Assembly: GCA_022749755.1 (NCBI GenBank)
Contig: CM040444.1
Coordinates: 11,202,274 to 11,266,273, forward strand
Direction of reading: 5' to 3'
Length of the DNA: 64,000 nucleotides
Source of the DNA: Azadirachta indica
Lineage: Eukaryota; Streptophyta; Magnoliopsida; Sapindales; Meliaceae
The position numbers and the translations under genes were made by a program. Below are positions 11,213 through 22,996 of this stretch, piece by piece. The notes under the pieces are model-generated. The model was not told the DNA's origin. It saw only the letters and a list, made by a program, of their open reading frames with translations, and did no database searches. Each line of letters begins with the position of its first letter. The stretch's first letter is position 1.

Positions 11213-11596
11213 TTAAACACATCTGATCTTCTTAGCATTAATGGAAGCTACCATCAAAGGCTTTGTTAAACTGTAAATAGAATCAACTGTACGAAACTTC
11301 CTCTTCCTCGACGTCTTCATCATGAGTTGCCCATATTCATCTTCTTCTTCATCATCATCTTCATCAATTGCCGTCGACGATACTTCGTCTGTTGGCTTGT
11401 AATATTCATCGACGATTGCAGACGATGATAACTCATTGCTTTTGTGATGAATTTTGTGAAAGTCTCTGCGAAGTTGTATGAGCTGCCAAGCAGCAGCTTC
11501 TATTTCTAGCTCTGAGCCTGAGAAGCCCATAATCGGATTTCTTCTTCTTCCTCTTATTCCTTTCCTTTTTCCATTTGCAGATGAAAATTTCGCCAT
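11213..11596 (-). CDS. Small acidic/basic plant protein, family copy 2
   Basis: A single-exon gene for 127 residues, the copy with the best preserved structure. In order: a basic N-terminus (residues 1-25, rich in Lys/Arg, ending RGRRRNP), the SELEIEAAAWQLIQLRRDF segment, a YYKPTDEV stretch, an Asp/Glu-rich run (DDDEEEDE) and the basic RKRKFRTVDSIYSLTKPL motif near the end. The ATG at 11594-11596 is aligned with position 2791 of copy 1 and lies 41 nt from its TATA box. Copies 3 and 4 are its close relatives, and all three share flanking sequence on both sides. Function is unknown to me; the mixed acidic and basic character fits a nuclear protein, but no known domain is visible. Confidence 0.78.
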   Translation of the reverse strand: MAKFSSANGKRKGIRGRRRNPIMGFSGSELEIEAAAWQLIQLRRDFHKIHHKSNELSSSAIVDEYYKPTDEVSSTAIDEDDDEEEDEYGQLMMKTSRKRKFRTVDSIYSLTKPLMVASINAKKIRCV

Positions 11597-11630
11597 TAAT
11601 TGATTGCGAAAAGGGAGAGAATATATGGGC

Positions 11631-11637
11631 TTTTATA
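11631..11637 (-). promoter_or_regulatory. TATA box of family copy 2
   Basis: TATAAAA on the minus strand, first T 41 nt upstream of the ATG. The surrounding 40 bases are nearly the same in copies 3 and 4. Confidence 0.65.
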
Positions 11638-11820
11638 TACAGCTTCTTCGATCCAGCGAGATTAGTTAATTTTGCAGGAGGAAGAAAGCTTGCTTATGCC
11701 GGTTCACAATCCGTCTTCACCTCGGACAAGGATTGGAATATTAACAAATGGTCCCTATATTTTGACAAATTAGAAAAGAACATTATTTTTAATTAAAAAG
11801 TTGTAACAACTTTCATTTGT

Positions 11821-14682
11821 GGGAATATTATCACATACCTCCCCTGAGGTATCCATTACTATCACTTAGATTGAAAGTATTAAGACTGTATCACTTACCT
11901 CCCTTATCGTTATATTTGACTGTTATCTTCAAGTGTAAAACCATAAAAAGGAATGTATTTGATATTTTCCAGACTAAAGAAAGTAAAATATACTTTACCA
12001 AATGCAAACTCCAAGTCAGTGAAGAGAAGGGCTTGAAATTGTTGATTTAAAGTAAAAACCATATGAACACTATAAAATTTTCACTAAATCTAGCTTGAGG
12101 TCATCTAAATCTTGAAAAAAGAATTTGGGATCAATATTAGGAGAGAGTTTTCAATGCCAGTTTGCCATATTGTACTACACCCATTTCTCCATGGAAGAAT
12201 CAAAGGTGAATTATTTGTTTTCTTTTTACATTTTCTTTTTGTTTTCATATAAAATTTGAAAGTGTTTTTTTGTGTTTTCGTGTTTGGTTTTGGAAGTTAT
12301 TGTAAGTGATATTTATTTCTTTTGGTCCTATAGAGAATAGTGTTGCTGAAAATGCGTAGCAGAGATAATTTTGAACAAAGCAAATGAGGTGTAGCTCGAA
12401 CAATGGTAGCAGAGCATAGAGCGATACACATTGAGAAGGATCTGAATATGTCCAAAGAAGCAGCATTTCGTTTAACTTGTATGGTTGAAACAAATAATCG
12501 ATTCAACGATAATATATGAAATATAAATTCAAATCAGATATCTATCAATTTGATTTTTTTTTCTTTAGGCTACAAGCTTCATTCTCTGCTGAAATATTAG
12601 GAGATTTTACGGCTCTAAAATGGAGCTTTTTGTGTTGTTGAATTAAGAGATATTAGTTTAAAATGTAGATTAGATTTTGGAATTAGAGATTATTATCAAG
12701 TTGTTTAATGTTTGTTCGAATTTTTTGTTTTTGATTATTATTAGGTTGTTTGATCTCTTTTTTTTAAAATTTTTTTATTATTATTATTACATTGTTTGTT
12801 CTGTTTTGAAATTTTCTTGAATTTAAATTCATAAATAAGTTGATGGTGGTAGAAAGATTACCTACAAGTGTGTGAATATGTTGGTAGGGATTGAAATAAA
12901 TATCAAAAAAATGTGTAGTAGTTCTTTGTTCACGTTAAGTGGAATGCAAATCTTTAATTTTATAGTTCATAATTCTTTACATATTTTAGTTTCTTATGAA
13001 AATGTTTAATTTATGAATCTATTATATGCTTTTTTGAAATTTGATTTTCTTAATTAGCAATTGATTTGAAATTTTTAATTAGTTATTGTTGTTTTACTAG
13101 AATGATTGATTTTTTGTTATATATAAGTTTTTTCTTTAAAAGAGGGATTTTTGTTTGTGCATATTTTATTTCACTTCATATATTGGCTTGCAAGCTTGTT
13201 ACAATGAAGGCAAAGATGTATGTTGGTCACAATGTCTTTCTATTTGTATTTATTTACAAGTATTTCAATATTAAAATGGTATTCATAATTAATCAACCAA
13301 CTAGAGATATGGGTACTATTGAAAACAACATAAAATTTGGTAGAAGTTCTTGGCTTGATATTACTTCTTCTAACAAATTGTAGGCTATTTATTTTGCATT
13401 GACCAATGATTGCTTTTCTACAATCAAAGAAAGCTAAGGTAAAATTCTTGACCCTACAAAGAAAAATCGACGAGCTTAAAACACAGTTCTATTAGGCAGA
13501 GATGTTATAAACAGATCTGTAATGCTTGATTTTTTTGAAGGCTTGAATTCCTTCTTATGGTTGTGCTTGAAGTCATCAGAGGTTGATATGTGTTGCTATG
13601 TTACAAGCTTGTAGTTGACTTGGTTATTTATGTTGGAAGGTTGCTGAGGCTTTAGTCTTTGTGGTATTCAGGGTCTGTTAAACTTTCAAGTAGAACATTT
13701 TAAAGTAAAACTTTTACTCATAAAACTTTTATGAATAAAGTTTTTAATAAAAGTTTATTAATTTTTTAGTTATTATAAATAACTTTTGAGAAAAATTTAA
13801 GTAATTACTTTAATAGAAAAATTTTTAATTATTTATTTTAAAAAAATAACGTAAAATTTTTAAAATAAAGTAAGGGTATTTTAAATAATTTTACCTTTTA
13901 AAAAATCTGAGAAAGTTCTACTGTCAAAAACTCAAATTTTGGGTTTCTTTCAATAGAAGGAAAATAACTTTTTTAATTACCAAAAACCCTTTTCCATTAT
14001 CAATCAAACTACATTAAAAAGTTTGAAAAAAGTTTTTATCATTAAAAAAACCCTTTTGACCAATAAAAAGGCTAAACCAAATGAACACTCAATTTATTAT
14101 AAATTGAAATGGAAAGGATGATTTGGGTTCATTTTGTGATGTATTCAATTTATTGTAAATTTTTCAAATTTTAGAGAGTAACACGGTTTTTTATCATATT
14201 TATTTTATCGAAAAGGACAAAATCTAGGTATTTTATGTACTTTTGGAGCAAACAAATTATTGTCAGGTATTTTTTTAATAAAATGTAAGGAGTTAAGGGC
14301 ATTTGAGTAATTACGTGTTTAAGGGTTAGTCAATTAACGGTTAAGGGAAGGTAAGTGATATATTATTAATACTTTTCAGGGAGAATGCTCATTGCCCCCC
14401 TCCTTTTTCAGTCAATGCCCTATTACCCTCCTATATTTTTTGTAATACCCCATCACCCCTCTGAATCCTGATTTTGTTTTTTAATATTTCCAATATTTTC
14501 GTTTTTATCATTTATAAATTAATTGAACTGAAGGGTAAAATCGAAAAAAATAAGAATCAGGGGGATGATGGGGTATTACAAAAAATATAGGGGAGTAATA
14601 AGGTATTGATTAAAAAAATAGGAGGGTAATTAGTATTCACCCTACTTTTCATCTATGTCGGGGAAGTATGTGATAATATCCC
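11821..14682. mobile_element. Second Mutator-like element, non-autonomous
   Basis: The left end begins GGGAATATTATCACATACC and the reverse complement of the right end begins GGGATATTATCACATACTTC. The inverted repeats match over about 100 bp once the nested MITE at 14379-14642 is removed. Flanks are TTCATTTGT (11812-11820) and TTCATTCGT (14683-14691), a 9-bp target duplication with one difference. The interior (about 12100-14250) is AT-rich, holds only short chance reading frames, and shows no transposase. A possible further small insertion lies at 13670-14085 but its ends are unclear. Confidence 0.75.
14379..14642. mobile_element. Foldback MITE nested in the second MULE's right end
   Basis: The left half (GGGAGAATGCTCATT, then CCCTCC and TGTAATACCCCATCA blocks) is the reverse complement of the right half, which ends ATTCACCC. 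The element is about 264 bp and is flanked by a perfect 9-bp duplication, TACTTTTCA, at 14370-14378 and 14643-14651. A 9-bp duplication fits a Mutator-type MITE. It interrupts the inverted repeat of the surrounding element and so inserted later. Confidence 0.82.
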
Positions 14683-15071
14683 TTCATTCGTGTCATATCA
14701 TATAAATATCTAGTATATTTTAAAAAAAATATATAACGTATTTTAGCTAACTCGAATCGTTCTATTTAATTATTTTTTTCAAGAATTAAAAATCTGAACA
14801 CGACATGATTAAAAAAGAATGACTATAATCTTATAAAAAGGCTAGAATATGAATATAAATAAATGGTATAGTTTCAACAATAATAAATAAAAAAATACCC
14901 AAAATATGTCTGCATTAGTGGTAGAATGATAATTGTAGAAACGTATTTGAATCTAAGGTAACTAAAGCAGGGGACTTATTTGTTAAAATTATAAAAGTAT
15001 ATACTTATTTAGTATTTTACACTGATATATATTTATTTATTGTTATGCGGGAAAAGCATTGTTTAAAAGAA

Positions 15072-15903
15072 CGGGAAATTTTGGCATACCTACCTTAAAG
15101 TTTTTTAAAACCATATTTGGAGAGAAAGAATAATGTAATTCACAAGAACTTCCCTTCTCCCTAAATGTTTTTGTGCTTTTCATTTGGTTACTCATATTTT
15201 ATGATGAAAACTCTATTTTACCCCTAATGTGTGTCAAACTAAAAGGCTGCAACACCAAACTTGTACAAAATTTTTAAAATAGTATTCCATACTCATTTAA
15301 AACTAAAAAAAATCAATAACGCACCAAATAACACAAAATTTTTAAGTTTGAAGTCAAAATCATGTTACAATTAAAAAAATCCGCTTGCATGAACTTATTT
15401 ATACCACACAAATAATCCTTAACAATTTTATTGCCATACAAAAAAGTGAACACATGTTCACTTAAAATCAAATCATCAATTTAGTAAACTAATATATGCA
15501 ATATTTGAAGTTTAAAACAATATACAAGCTCGGATATAACCTTGAACTTATCGATTTCCAATAAGAAACTCTTTCAAAATCCACAATTAATAGAAGCTGC
15601 CATGACACAAAAATTATTACTCTCCAAGATGTTATCTTTGAGAGAAATTGCAATAAGATTGTGAGAACAATTTTTTTTTTTTTTTTTTTGCAAGCAGGAA
15701 ATAGCGAAAGTGAGTTTGGTTTTGAAGGAAAGCAAAAATTGAGGGAGAGAGAGATGGGCATTATGCATTGACAGTCGTACCCTTGCGATTGACGATAAAA
15801 AATAATGGGATTTAAATTTGGGGGATGTTTTTGTGAATTACATCATTGTTTCTCATTATATGTAGTTTTGGAAAACCTTAACGGAGTTGTGTGAAAATTC
15901 CCA
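15072..15903. mobile_element. Third, short Mutator-like element
   Basis: The left end (GGGAAATTTTGGCATACC, then TTAAAGTTTTTTAAAACCA and TGTAATTCACAAGAAC) matches the reverse complement of the right end (GGGAATTTTCACACAAC, TTAAGGTTTTCCAAAACTA, TGTAATTCACAAAAAC). Flanks TTAAAAGAA (15063-15071) and TAAAAAGAA (15904-15912) are a probable 9-bp duplication with one change. The 830-bp interior includes a T19 run near 15671 and no convincing gene. Confidence 0.65.
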
Positions 15904-16239
15904 TAAAAAGAAAAAAATCTTATTGACATTTTAACGTGGACGAGACGTTTGGCAATACGTTTTCACCTTGTAGAAACTTTAAATTGAGAAAAATAATAAA
16001 TAAAAATATATTTTAATAATTTCTGTAAATAAACTCTCTATATGTAAAATTAAAAAAATAATAAAAGTTGGGGGACCCATCCGTTTCGACATTTCTTTTA
16101 GAAAAAAACAAAATATGATGTTTTAAACATTTTTTTTATTGGATAACTTACTTTGGATTATGTAATGAGGATTAACATGTCAATTAGAAAAATTTAGCAA
16201 TATTCTTAGTTTTCCACGAATGTCACATTTAAATAAGAA

Positions 16240-16465
16240 AAATTTAAAGGTTTGGTGGTAAGAATTCCCACCCTTCTCCAGTTGTAAAGTTTGGAGGAAG
16301 GATCTTCGAGTCCTGTTCTTTGATAGGACTCATCCTTATAAATTGTTAAGATTTTTTTATTAATATGTAACTAAATCTTTTTTAAATAAAAAGATAAAAA
16401 TCGTTACGCGTGTAGAATAAATTTATAATGTAATATTTATAAGTATACATGTAATATTAAAAGAA
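16240..16465 (+). repeat. Second copy of the SINE-like element
   Basis: A head with GGTTTGGTGGTAAG and TCTTCGAGTCCTG, then AAATTGTTAAG, a T-rich stretch and TATTAATATGTAACTAAATC, parallels 1501-1625 block by block. Only one body unit is present, without the tandem array. Confidence 0.5.
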
Positions 16466-16469
16466 AGCA

Positions 16470-17081
16470 AGAAAATTTTTGCAAATTTGTTACTTACGTG
16501 TTTAATATTTATTAAAATTTCAATTATATCCTCAAAAACCCTTTTCTATAAAATGGGTTATGATTTTATCTTTCTGCCTCTAAAAGTTACAAGAAAACTT
16601 TCACGATGAAATTTCATTTTAGTTTGCATTAGTCTATATAATGTTATTTTATTCTATTAATTTGATACATAGGACAGGTGAAAACAATATATATTTTTTT
16701 TCCCTCAAATGATATCATTGAAGTGAAATGACACCCAAATTTTGATGGAAAAAGGATTAATTAATTCAAAAGTTTTAATTACACACTTTTTTTTAATATT
16801 ACATATATAAATTATCAATATTATATTAAAATTTTATCAAAAATTTGTGATAGGATCATATATAGTACAATGCGAATAATTACACATATTTTAAATGATA
16901 TCTATTCTCACTCTATAAAAATAAGTTTACCCACACTTAAATATGGTGAACTCCACGTATATAATAAGTATTATTTTCTATGATTAAGAAATGAGCCTTG
17001 CTAATTGTGGTCTAAATTTTTTCTTTATTTGTTTCTTTCTTTTTCTCTGCCATCAATTTCTTTCAATTTTATTAAAGATAT
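16470..17081. other. AT-rich spacer
   Basis: Nothing recognisable in this stretch beyond A/T-rich low-complexity sequence. Confidence 0.4.
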
Positions 17082-17091
17082 GTTCAGATAT

Positions 17092-19300
17092 GTTGATGAT
17101 TTGATAATCACATAATAAAAATCATGATATTACGTACCTTGATTATGTGTCTAGACTATCATTATTATAAGTGATATTTTTATAGGATTATTATCATATT
17201 TTGCTTGTAAATATCTCACATTTATTATGTATATATTTTTGTCTTTATTATTTGTATTGTAAAGCTTAAACAAAGACCTTTCCTGTAATCAGATTTTAAT
17301 CAAAAAATACAAAACATATTATATTATTTCTTCGAGTGGTATCAGAGGCATTACTTCAATTTTCTGGCTCTGTTGATTTTTTTATTATTTTCTTTCCACT
17401 GAAAGGTTCTTGTTTCTTCGAATTTCTTTCTACCGGTAGTTATCTACCATCCACGGCCGTGTATGTGATTCACGCGCTGTCGTTAATACCCGTGCGTACA
17501 CTTCACGCGCTGTTGTAATTCTTTGTCCATTTGACGCCTTGACTACTCCAACTCACTCAGAAGTTGCTGCCTGACTCAACCGGGCGTCTGGTTTCCTCAC
17601 AGCCACTGTTCTTTTTCGTTGCAAAGACAGACACTTTTGTCGTCGGTCATCAATCGGCCTAATTCTAGTGCATATCACTTCACCGCCTGCACACGTTCAA
17701 TCAGCGTCCACCGGTGGCCCTTTATCCCGCCTCATTTCTCTTTGTTTATCCACCGGTTGCTCCGACGTAGAACACAATAGAATCGGCTTTCTATTTCTTC
17801 AGTTCGGCCGCTTTTTGCTGAGTGACTAGTCACTGCAAGCCCAGTTCGACTCAACGACCTCTGGCCATTCTTGCCATGGTCCCCGCTGTCGATTTCCACT
17901 GTAAAGGCACGATTGAAATCTCCCTGGGGTTTTTTGCGAGTGGGTTGACACCACTACCACCTGTGAGTTTTCGACAACGTCTTTTGTGTTTTGAAGAAAT
18001 TTTCATCAGCCTTTGGTTACTTTGTCACTATCTCCCTTTCTTTTTTTGACTGATAGCGTTCACAGGCTTGTGTCATGTAGAAGTATAATATTTCTCAGCC
18101 TATTCATATCCAATTATATGGACACAATTATGTTTGATGGGTTCAAGCTATGTGCAGTTTTCTTTAAGGGAAGTCGACAGTGCTGTTATTTTACTAGGCA
18201 CATCACCGTACCTATTCAGAGAGCGGTCAAACTGATGATCAATTTGCTGATCGACTGAACGAACAGGACAACAAAATCATCAAATAGTCACCTGGTTTCA
18301 TAATACTTTTGCTACATCCATTTATTTCCAATTTGGGTAATTTGAGACTGTTAGAGTTATGGGCTTCTTGCATGTCACTGTATCACTATTACATTGGCTT
18401 ATCAACATCAGACGCTATGCAAGATCTATCAAATTCGTCAAGAACCTGGACAATCCATCTTAGTATTCCAGTCTCAGATGCAGTTCTTTTCGGATTAGCT
18501 TTCTTTCTCTGAACCCAAATGCATTAATCTTGATGATTTCATTCAATTTGCAACGTTGATGATGTTTGTCATGGCTCTATGTGGCACCTTCGAGCTTACT
18601 CGAGCATTACTATTTCATCAATGACCTTTGCCTACTCTTGACAATGCCATAGACATGCCCATTTCAGAGGAAACTCGTCTCACTAATTTACATATATCTC
18701 GTGTAGAAGCTGCATTTGCTACACAGTCCGCTGCTCAGACTTTTGCTACACATGCTACACTGTTCACTACTTAGACTTCTACTAGACAAAAAAAGGTATG
18801 CAATGTTTGTCACGAGTCTGGAAATGTGTTAACTTTCTCACGAGGAAATGTTCGAATTGTCGAAAGGTAGGCATAAGCATTATGATTGAGATTGTCCATG
18901 TAAAAAGATACTAGTTCAAGGTTCTTCTAAAAATCCTTCGCCTCTCCTTGCTATTGTTGTTGATGACTATTCCACTATGGGTCCATCTACACAATTCTCT
19001 GCCTCCCTATCATTGATAACCTAACCTAAGATCTTCTCTTTAAAAAATTCTGCAAAAGTTTAGTAACACATTCATTTCTACCTCCTCTATTACCTCAGAT
19101 ACATCCTCCATGTATTTTCACTTTGTAGGCTCTAATCATATGACTATAGACTCCACTATCTTTTTATCTAAAACCACTTCTCCTTATTTATCGGTTATTC
19201 AAACTGCAAAGGGGTCCTCCTTTTGTTTCCTTGTGCTTCTAAGAATTGCAACAATGTTTATCAAACATCAAAAAGTGTTTGTAAAAACTTTTGGATGGTA
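17092..19300 (+). mobile_element. Truncated Copia retrotransposon (LTR, gag, start of protease)
   Basis: A probable 5' LTR (about 17092-17335) is followed by a tRNA-Met primer-binding site TGGTATCAGAGGC at 17337-17349. Translated in shifting frames, 18090-18700 gives the familiar Copia gag order: an Asn/Ser-Tyr-Val-x-W-like start, FIQFATL, MALCGTFELTR, PLPTLDNAI and SEETRL. A zinc-knuckle remnant (CNVCHESGN) lies near 18797. At 19110-19215 a protease-like stretch SNHMTIDST is present, but the catalytic Asp-Ser/Thr-Gly positions read Phe-Val-Gly. The element then stops: no integrase, reverse transcriptase or 3' LTR is seen. Many stops make it a relic. Confidence 0.75.
17337..17349 (+). other. 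Primer-binding site, tRNA-Met type
   Basis: TGGTATCAGAGGC differs by about one base from the sequence complementary to initiator tRNA-Met that Copia elements use. It marks the inner edge of the 5' LTR. Confidence 0.75.
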
Positions 19301-20729
19301 TTTATAATAAGAAAAGAAAATATAATTGTTACTATTTGTTTATAACTATTTGAAGATTTGAATTTCTAGAAAATGATCTGTTGTTTACCCTAAACGGTCC
19401 ACCGTTTAGCCCAAAACGATACATTTCACAACCTTTAATAATAAAGTGGAGTTTTATGTTATCATTAAAACAAGTTTGTATACCTTCAAGTTTAACATTT
19501 ATAATATAATTTAAGGGTTCAAATAGACCCACGTTAACTTTAGTTATGAATATTAAATATAGGGTCAATTAAGCGGTTATTATTTATTTACAAATCCTAA
19601 AATCTAATTTGAAAGAGTTTTGACTAAATGGAACTTTATTAAACAACATGAATTACTGTGTAACATTTTGGTTGTAACGATATAACTTAGGGTCAGAAGT
19701 CTAAGGTAGTCGTGGGTCTAAGCTTTTTGAGTCAAAATTATGAATTCCATGGATTTGATAGTTCCTTGGTTAATCTAATTCAAACCTTAATAGTTGTTGC
19801 CGGCTTGAAGATAGAGGAAAAAATGTGACTGACTATTCTCTTTGAATAGAGAACATATATACCTTTTTAATTTTCTCTCTTCTTTCCCTTTCCTTTTCTT
19901 TCTCATAATTTCTCTACTTTCTACCATTTGATAGTGAAATAAAATTAAATCACCACAAATTAATATGGACCAACATAATAATTTCTACAAATGTAATTTG
20001 ACAAATTCAAATACAACCTTAGCAATCAATCAAAATCCCAAATAATCATTCAAATCAAACCCTAATGGAAGAAAATTTTACTTGTGGCATTCCCTAATAG
20101 GATAAGGGTAAATAGGGAAGAAAGATATAGAGAAAATGAGAAATAGAAAAGAGAGAGATAAAATTCTTAAAAATTATTTATTTTTTTATTTTTTTAATAA
20201 TCACAATTTTAGAATTAGTTAATCCTTATTTTATTAAAATCTGGGTCTATTTTTTCATTTCACTTTAATGGTGCCATTTAAGGCCAAAAATATAATTTTT
20301 TTTTTTAACTTCTCTTAACAAATTTTCACAAGAGAATAAAATTTGGTCACAGACTAAAGTAATGTTAATCGAAATATTAGGAATCAAAGTGAAATATTGA
20401 TGAAGTGTAAAAGATATTTGCATAAAACATTAATTGGTAAAAGATTTTTTGCCTGATTTATAAAGGGAGATAGATAAAATCAAATAATCTATCTTATAGA
20501 AAAAGGCTGCTTGAGAATATAAGTGAAAATTTAAAAAAAAATATTAGCCACACAAGTAAGGAATTTGGAAAGTTTCTTACTTAGTGATATCTTGCGGAAA
20601 ATTACAGGTATTGGTATATTTTTCCAAAAAAAAAAAAGTTTGACTTGTGAATCCTAGTCTTACTAGGAAAAATGGCTAAAATTTATTTTCTTTTTAAAAA
20701 ATGTCAAAAATATATTTTTTCTGATAATA
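19301..20729. other. AT-rich spacer without recognised features
   Basis: I see short reading frames only and no repeat that matches other parts of the window. Poly-A/T runs are common. Confidence 0.4.
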
Positions 20730-21736
20730 CTTTTGGGATAACAACAAAATGAGTCTTTGATGATTTTAATTATTTTTTGGTTTTATATAGATCATTATCC
20801 GTTACGGATTTATTTGTTATAAATATTAAAAAAATATATTTTTCTATTATTTTTCCCAAACGTTAGGGACCTATTTGTTAATATGTAACGCTTTTCCGAG
20901 GCGGAGACGGATTGTCTCCAGCGCCTCCTCCAGGTTAAAACGTGAACCCGTTTTTTCAAGTTGTCCTTTTCGGGATGGTGTTATAAAGGCCCTCAGTTTT
21001 AATAAAATAGTAAACTAAATACTATACTTTGATAATATTAACAAATAAGTCCTTGACTTTACTAGCGTTTTCTAGTTTTATAAGGGTTGCTACTTCTTAT
21101 CACTATTGGTGCCGATGGCAATTTTACAAGAGACTTCTCAACTTTAAATAATTAACAATTATGTTAACTTGAAGTTTAGAAGTTTTGATACGTAAAGTTA
21201 TATATAACACGATTAATTATTTAATAATTATATTATGTTAATTCATATATGATTTAATAGATTTTTTCTTTTAATATTTTAAAATTATTTAATTATATTT
21301 GTTATATTTTAAAAAGTGTATTCATAAATTCATTATTAATTGAATAAATGTTTATTATATAATATTTAAAATATATACTAAAATATTTAAAATATCAAGT
21401 GAGTGACAGAATTATAACCCGCCGTCTAATAATTGTGTTAGATTTTAATTTTTTAATTTTTGACACAATTATTAAATAACACTTATTTGAATTAATTTAA
21501 AATATATTATACGACAAAAATAGAATACGCAAACTCCGATTGTTGTTGTTAATTATTTTGGACTTATTTGTTATAAATAATTAAACTATATTTTATTTAT
21601 TAGTTTTCTAAAATCCAAGGACCTATTTGTTAATATTCCATTAATCCGAGGTGAAGACGGATTGTGAACGGACCTAAGCAAAATCTTCTCCTTTATGCAA
21701 AATTAATTGATCTCCGGATCGATCGAAGAAGCTGTG

Positions 21737-21743
21737 TATAAAA
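21737..21743 (+). promoter_or_regulatory. TATA box of family copy 3
   Basis: TATAAAA lies 41 nt before the ACG (21778-21780) that stands where copy 2 has its ATG. Confidence 0.65.
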
Positions 21744-21837
21744 CCCCATATTCTCTCCCTCTTTTAGCAGTCAATTAACGGTGAAATTTTCATCTGCAAA
21801 CGGAAAAAGAAAAAGAATCAGAAGAAGAAGAAATCCG

Positions 21838-22182
21838 ATGATGAATTTCTCAGTCTCAGAGTTGGAAATTGAAGCTGCAGCTTGGCAGCTCATACAACTT
21901 CGCAGAGACTTTCACAAAATTCATCACAAAAACAATGAGTTATTATCGTCTGCAATCGTCGATGAATATTACAAGCCAACAGACGAAGTATTGTCGACGG
22001 TGATCGATGAAGATGAAGAAGAAGAAGATGAATATGGGCAACTGATGATGAAGACGTCGAGGAAGAGGAAGTTTCGTACAGTTGATTCAATTTACAGTTT
22101 AACAAAGCCTTTGATGGTGGCTTCGATCAATGCTAAGTCTATGAAGAAGAGATGTTTGTATGTAGCTCAAGAGATTAATTAA
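21838..22182 (+). CDS. Small acidic/basic plant protein, family copy 3, start codon lost
   Basis: The reading frame aligns with copy 2 from 21778 onward, but the expected ATG is ACG there. The next codon is GTG, which is not a normal plant start. The first in-frame ATG is at 21838 (an ATG-ATG pair), giving 114 residues instead of about 134. This removes the Lys/Arg-rich N-terminus (KRKRIRRRR) but keeps the SELEIEAAAWQLIQLRRDF segment, the acidic run and the RKRKFRTVDSIYSLTKPL motif. The upstream frame has no stop, so initiation at the ACG is an alternative reading. The C-terminus is longer than in copy 2, ending in a Val-Ala-Gln-Glu-Ile-Asn tail. The TATA box is kept. Confidence 0.62.
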   Translation: MMNFSVSELEIEAAAWQLIQLRRDFHKIHHKNNELLSSAIVDEYYKPTDEVLSTVIDEDEEEEDEYGQLMMKTSRKRKFRTVDSIYSLTKPLMVASINAKSMKKRCLYVAQEIN

Positions 22183-22344
22183 TAATTTAATTCACTGCTT
22201 CTTTAATTACAAAGCGTGTCAAGCAATTTGATCCAATCTGCTGTGAATTTTGATTGCTAAAAGAGGTTTTTTATTTTTATTCATTATTTATTTTTTTTTT
22301 GGAAAAAGAAATTAAGAAATTAAAGTTTTATTTTTATAAATGTT

Positions 22345-22571
22345 TAGCCACTCAGATTTGCCTGAGTGATAAAGGAAGGCTGGACTTTTGAACCTTGTTG
22401 TCTATAGTAAGAAAAACTCATTTTCTAATTATGAGAAATAATACTTACTATATATGTGAGGCCCATCATATTTAAATGTGGATAGACTGTTAGAAAGATT
22501 CATTTTTCAGTTATGAGAAATAATGTATACTATATATGTGAGGCCTATCATATTTGAGTGTGGATAAACTT
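22345..22571 (+). repeat. 82-bp tandem duplication with tRNA-like leader
   Basis: Two units with a period of 82 bp share ATGAGAAATAAT, TATATATGTGAGGCC and GTGGATA blocks (anchors at 22431 and 22513). They are preceded by a GCCTGAGTGATAA...TTTTGAACC stretch that resembles tRNA promoter boxes. The layout is reminiscent of the element at 1490, but the body sequence differs. Confidence 0.5.
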
Positions 22572-22996
22572 TTCTTCTTAAGGTGAAGATAAATATCACT
22601 CAAAAATGGATGTAGTTATACAGATTGTATTATATGCGATCTTATCATAAATTTTAAATATAATTATAATATAATATTAATAGTTTGTAAATTTAATATT
22701 AAAAAAAATATCTTCAAAATGTAATTGGTTATAAATGAAAATTTCATTGATTAATCCATTAAGTCATATATATATCAGAAAGAAAATGAGAACTAGCCAA
22801 TGAGGACATTTTCGTCAATCAATGTTAATCCGTGCTGCACTTAGAGGAATTACTGTGCATAACATTGCCATTCCTTATCGTTAAAGTGACTTTATAATTG
22901 GGTTAAATGTCCTTTTTACCCTACAATTATAATTTTATAAAAGTTTGTCAAATAACACATGCAAAGATAATTTGCAAATATTTTTTTAAGTGGTTT

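Noticed and set aside
11575..12050. Two plus-strand frames (73 and 77 codons)
   Set aside because: The first overlaps the promoter and start of family copy 2 on the other strand; the second lies in the inverted repeat of a Mutator-like element. Neither resembles a protein family.
13066..13383. 105-codon frame in the second Mutator-like element
   Set aside because: Low-complexity hydrophobic translation of A/T-rich sequence; no motif and no flanking exon.
13670..14085. Possible hAT or MITE insertion with GGTCTGTT and AACCAAATGAACAC ends
   Set aside because: The ends do not pair well and no target duplication could be read.
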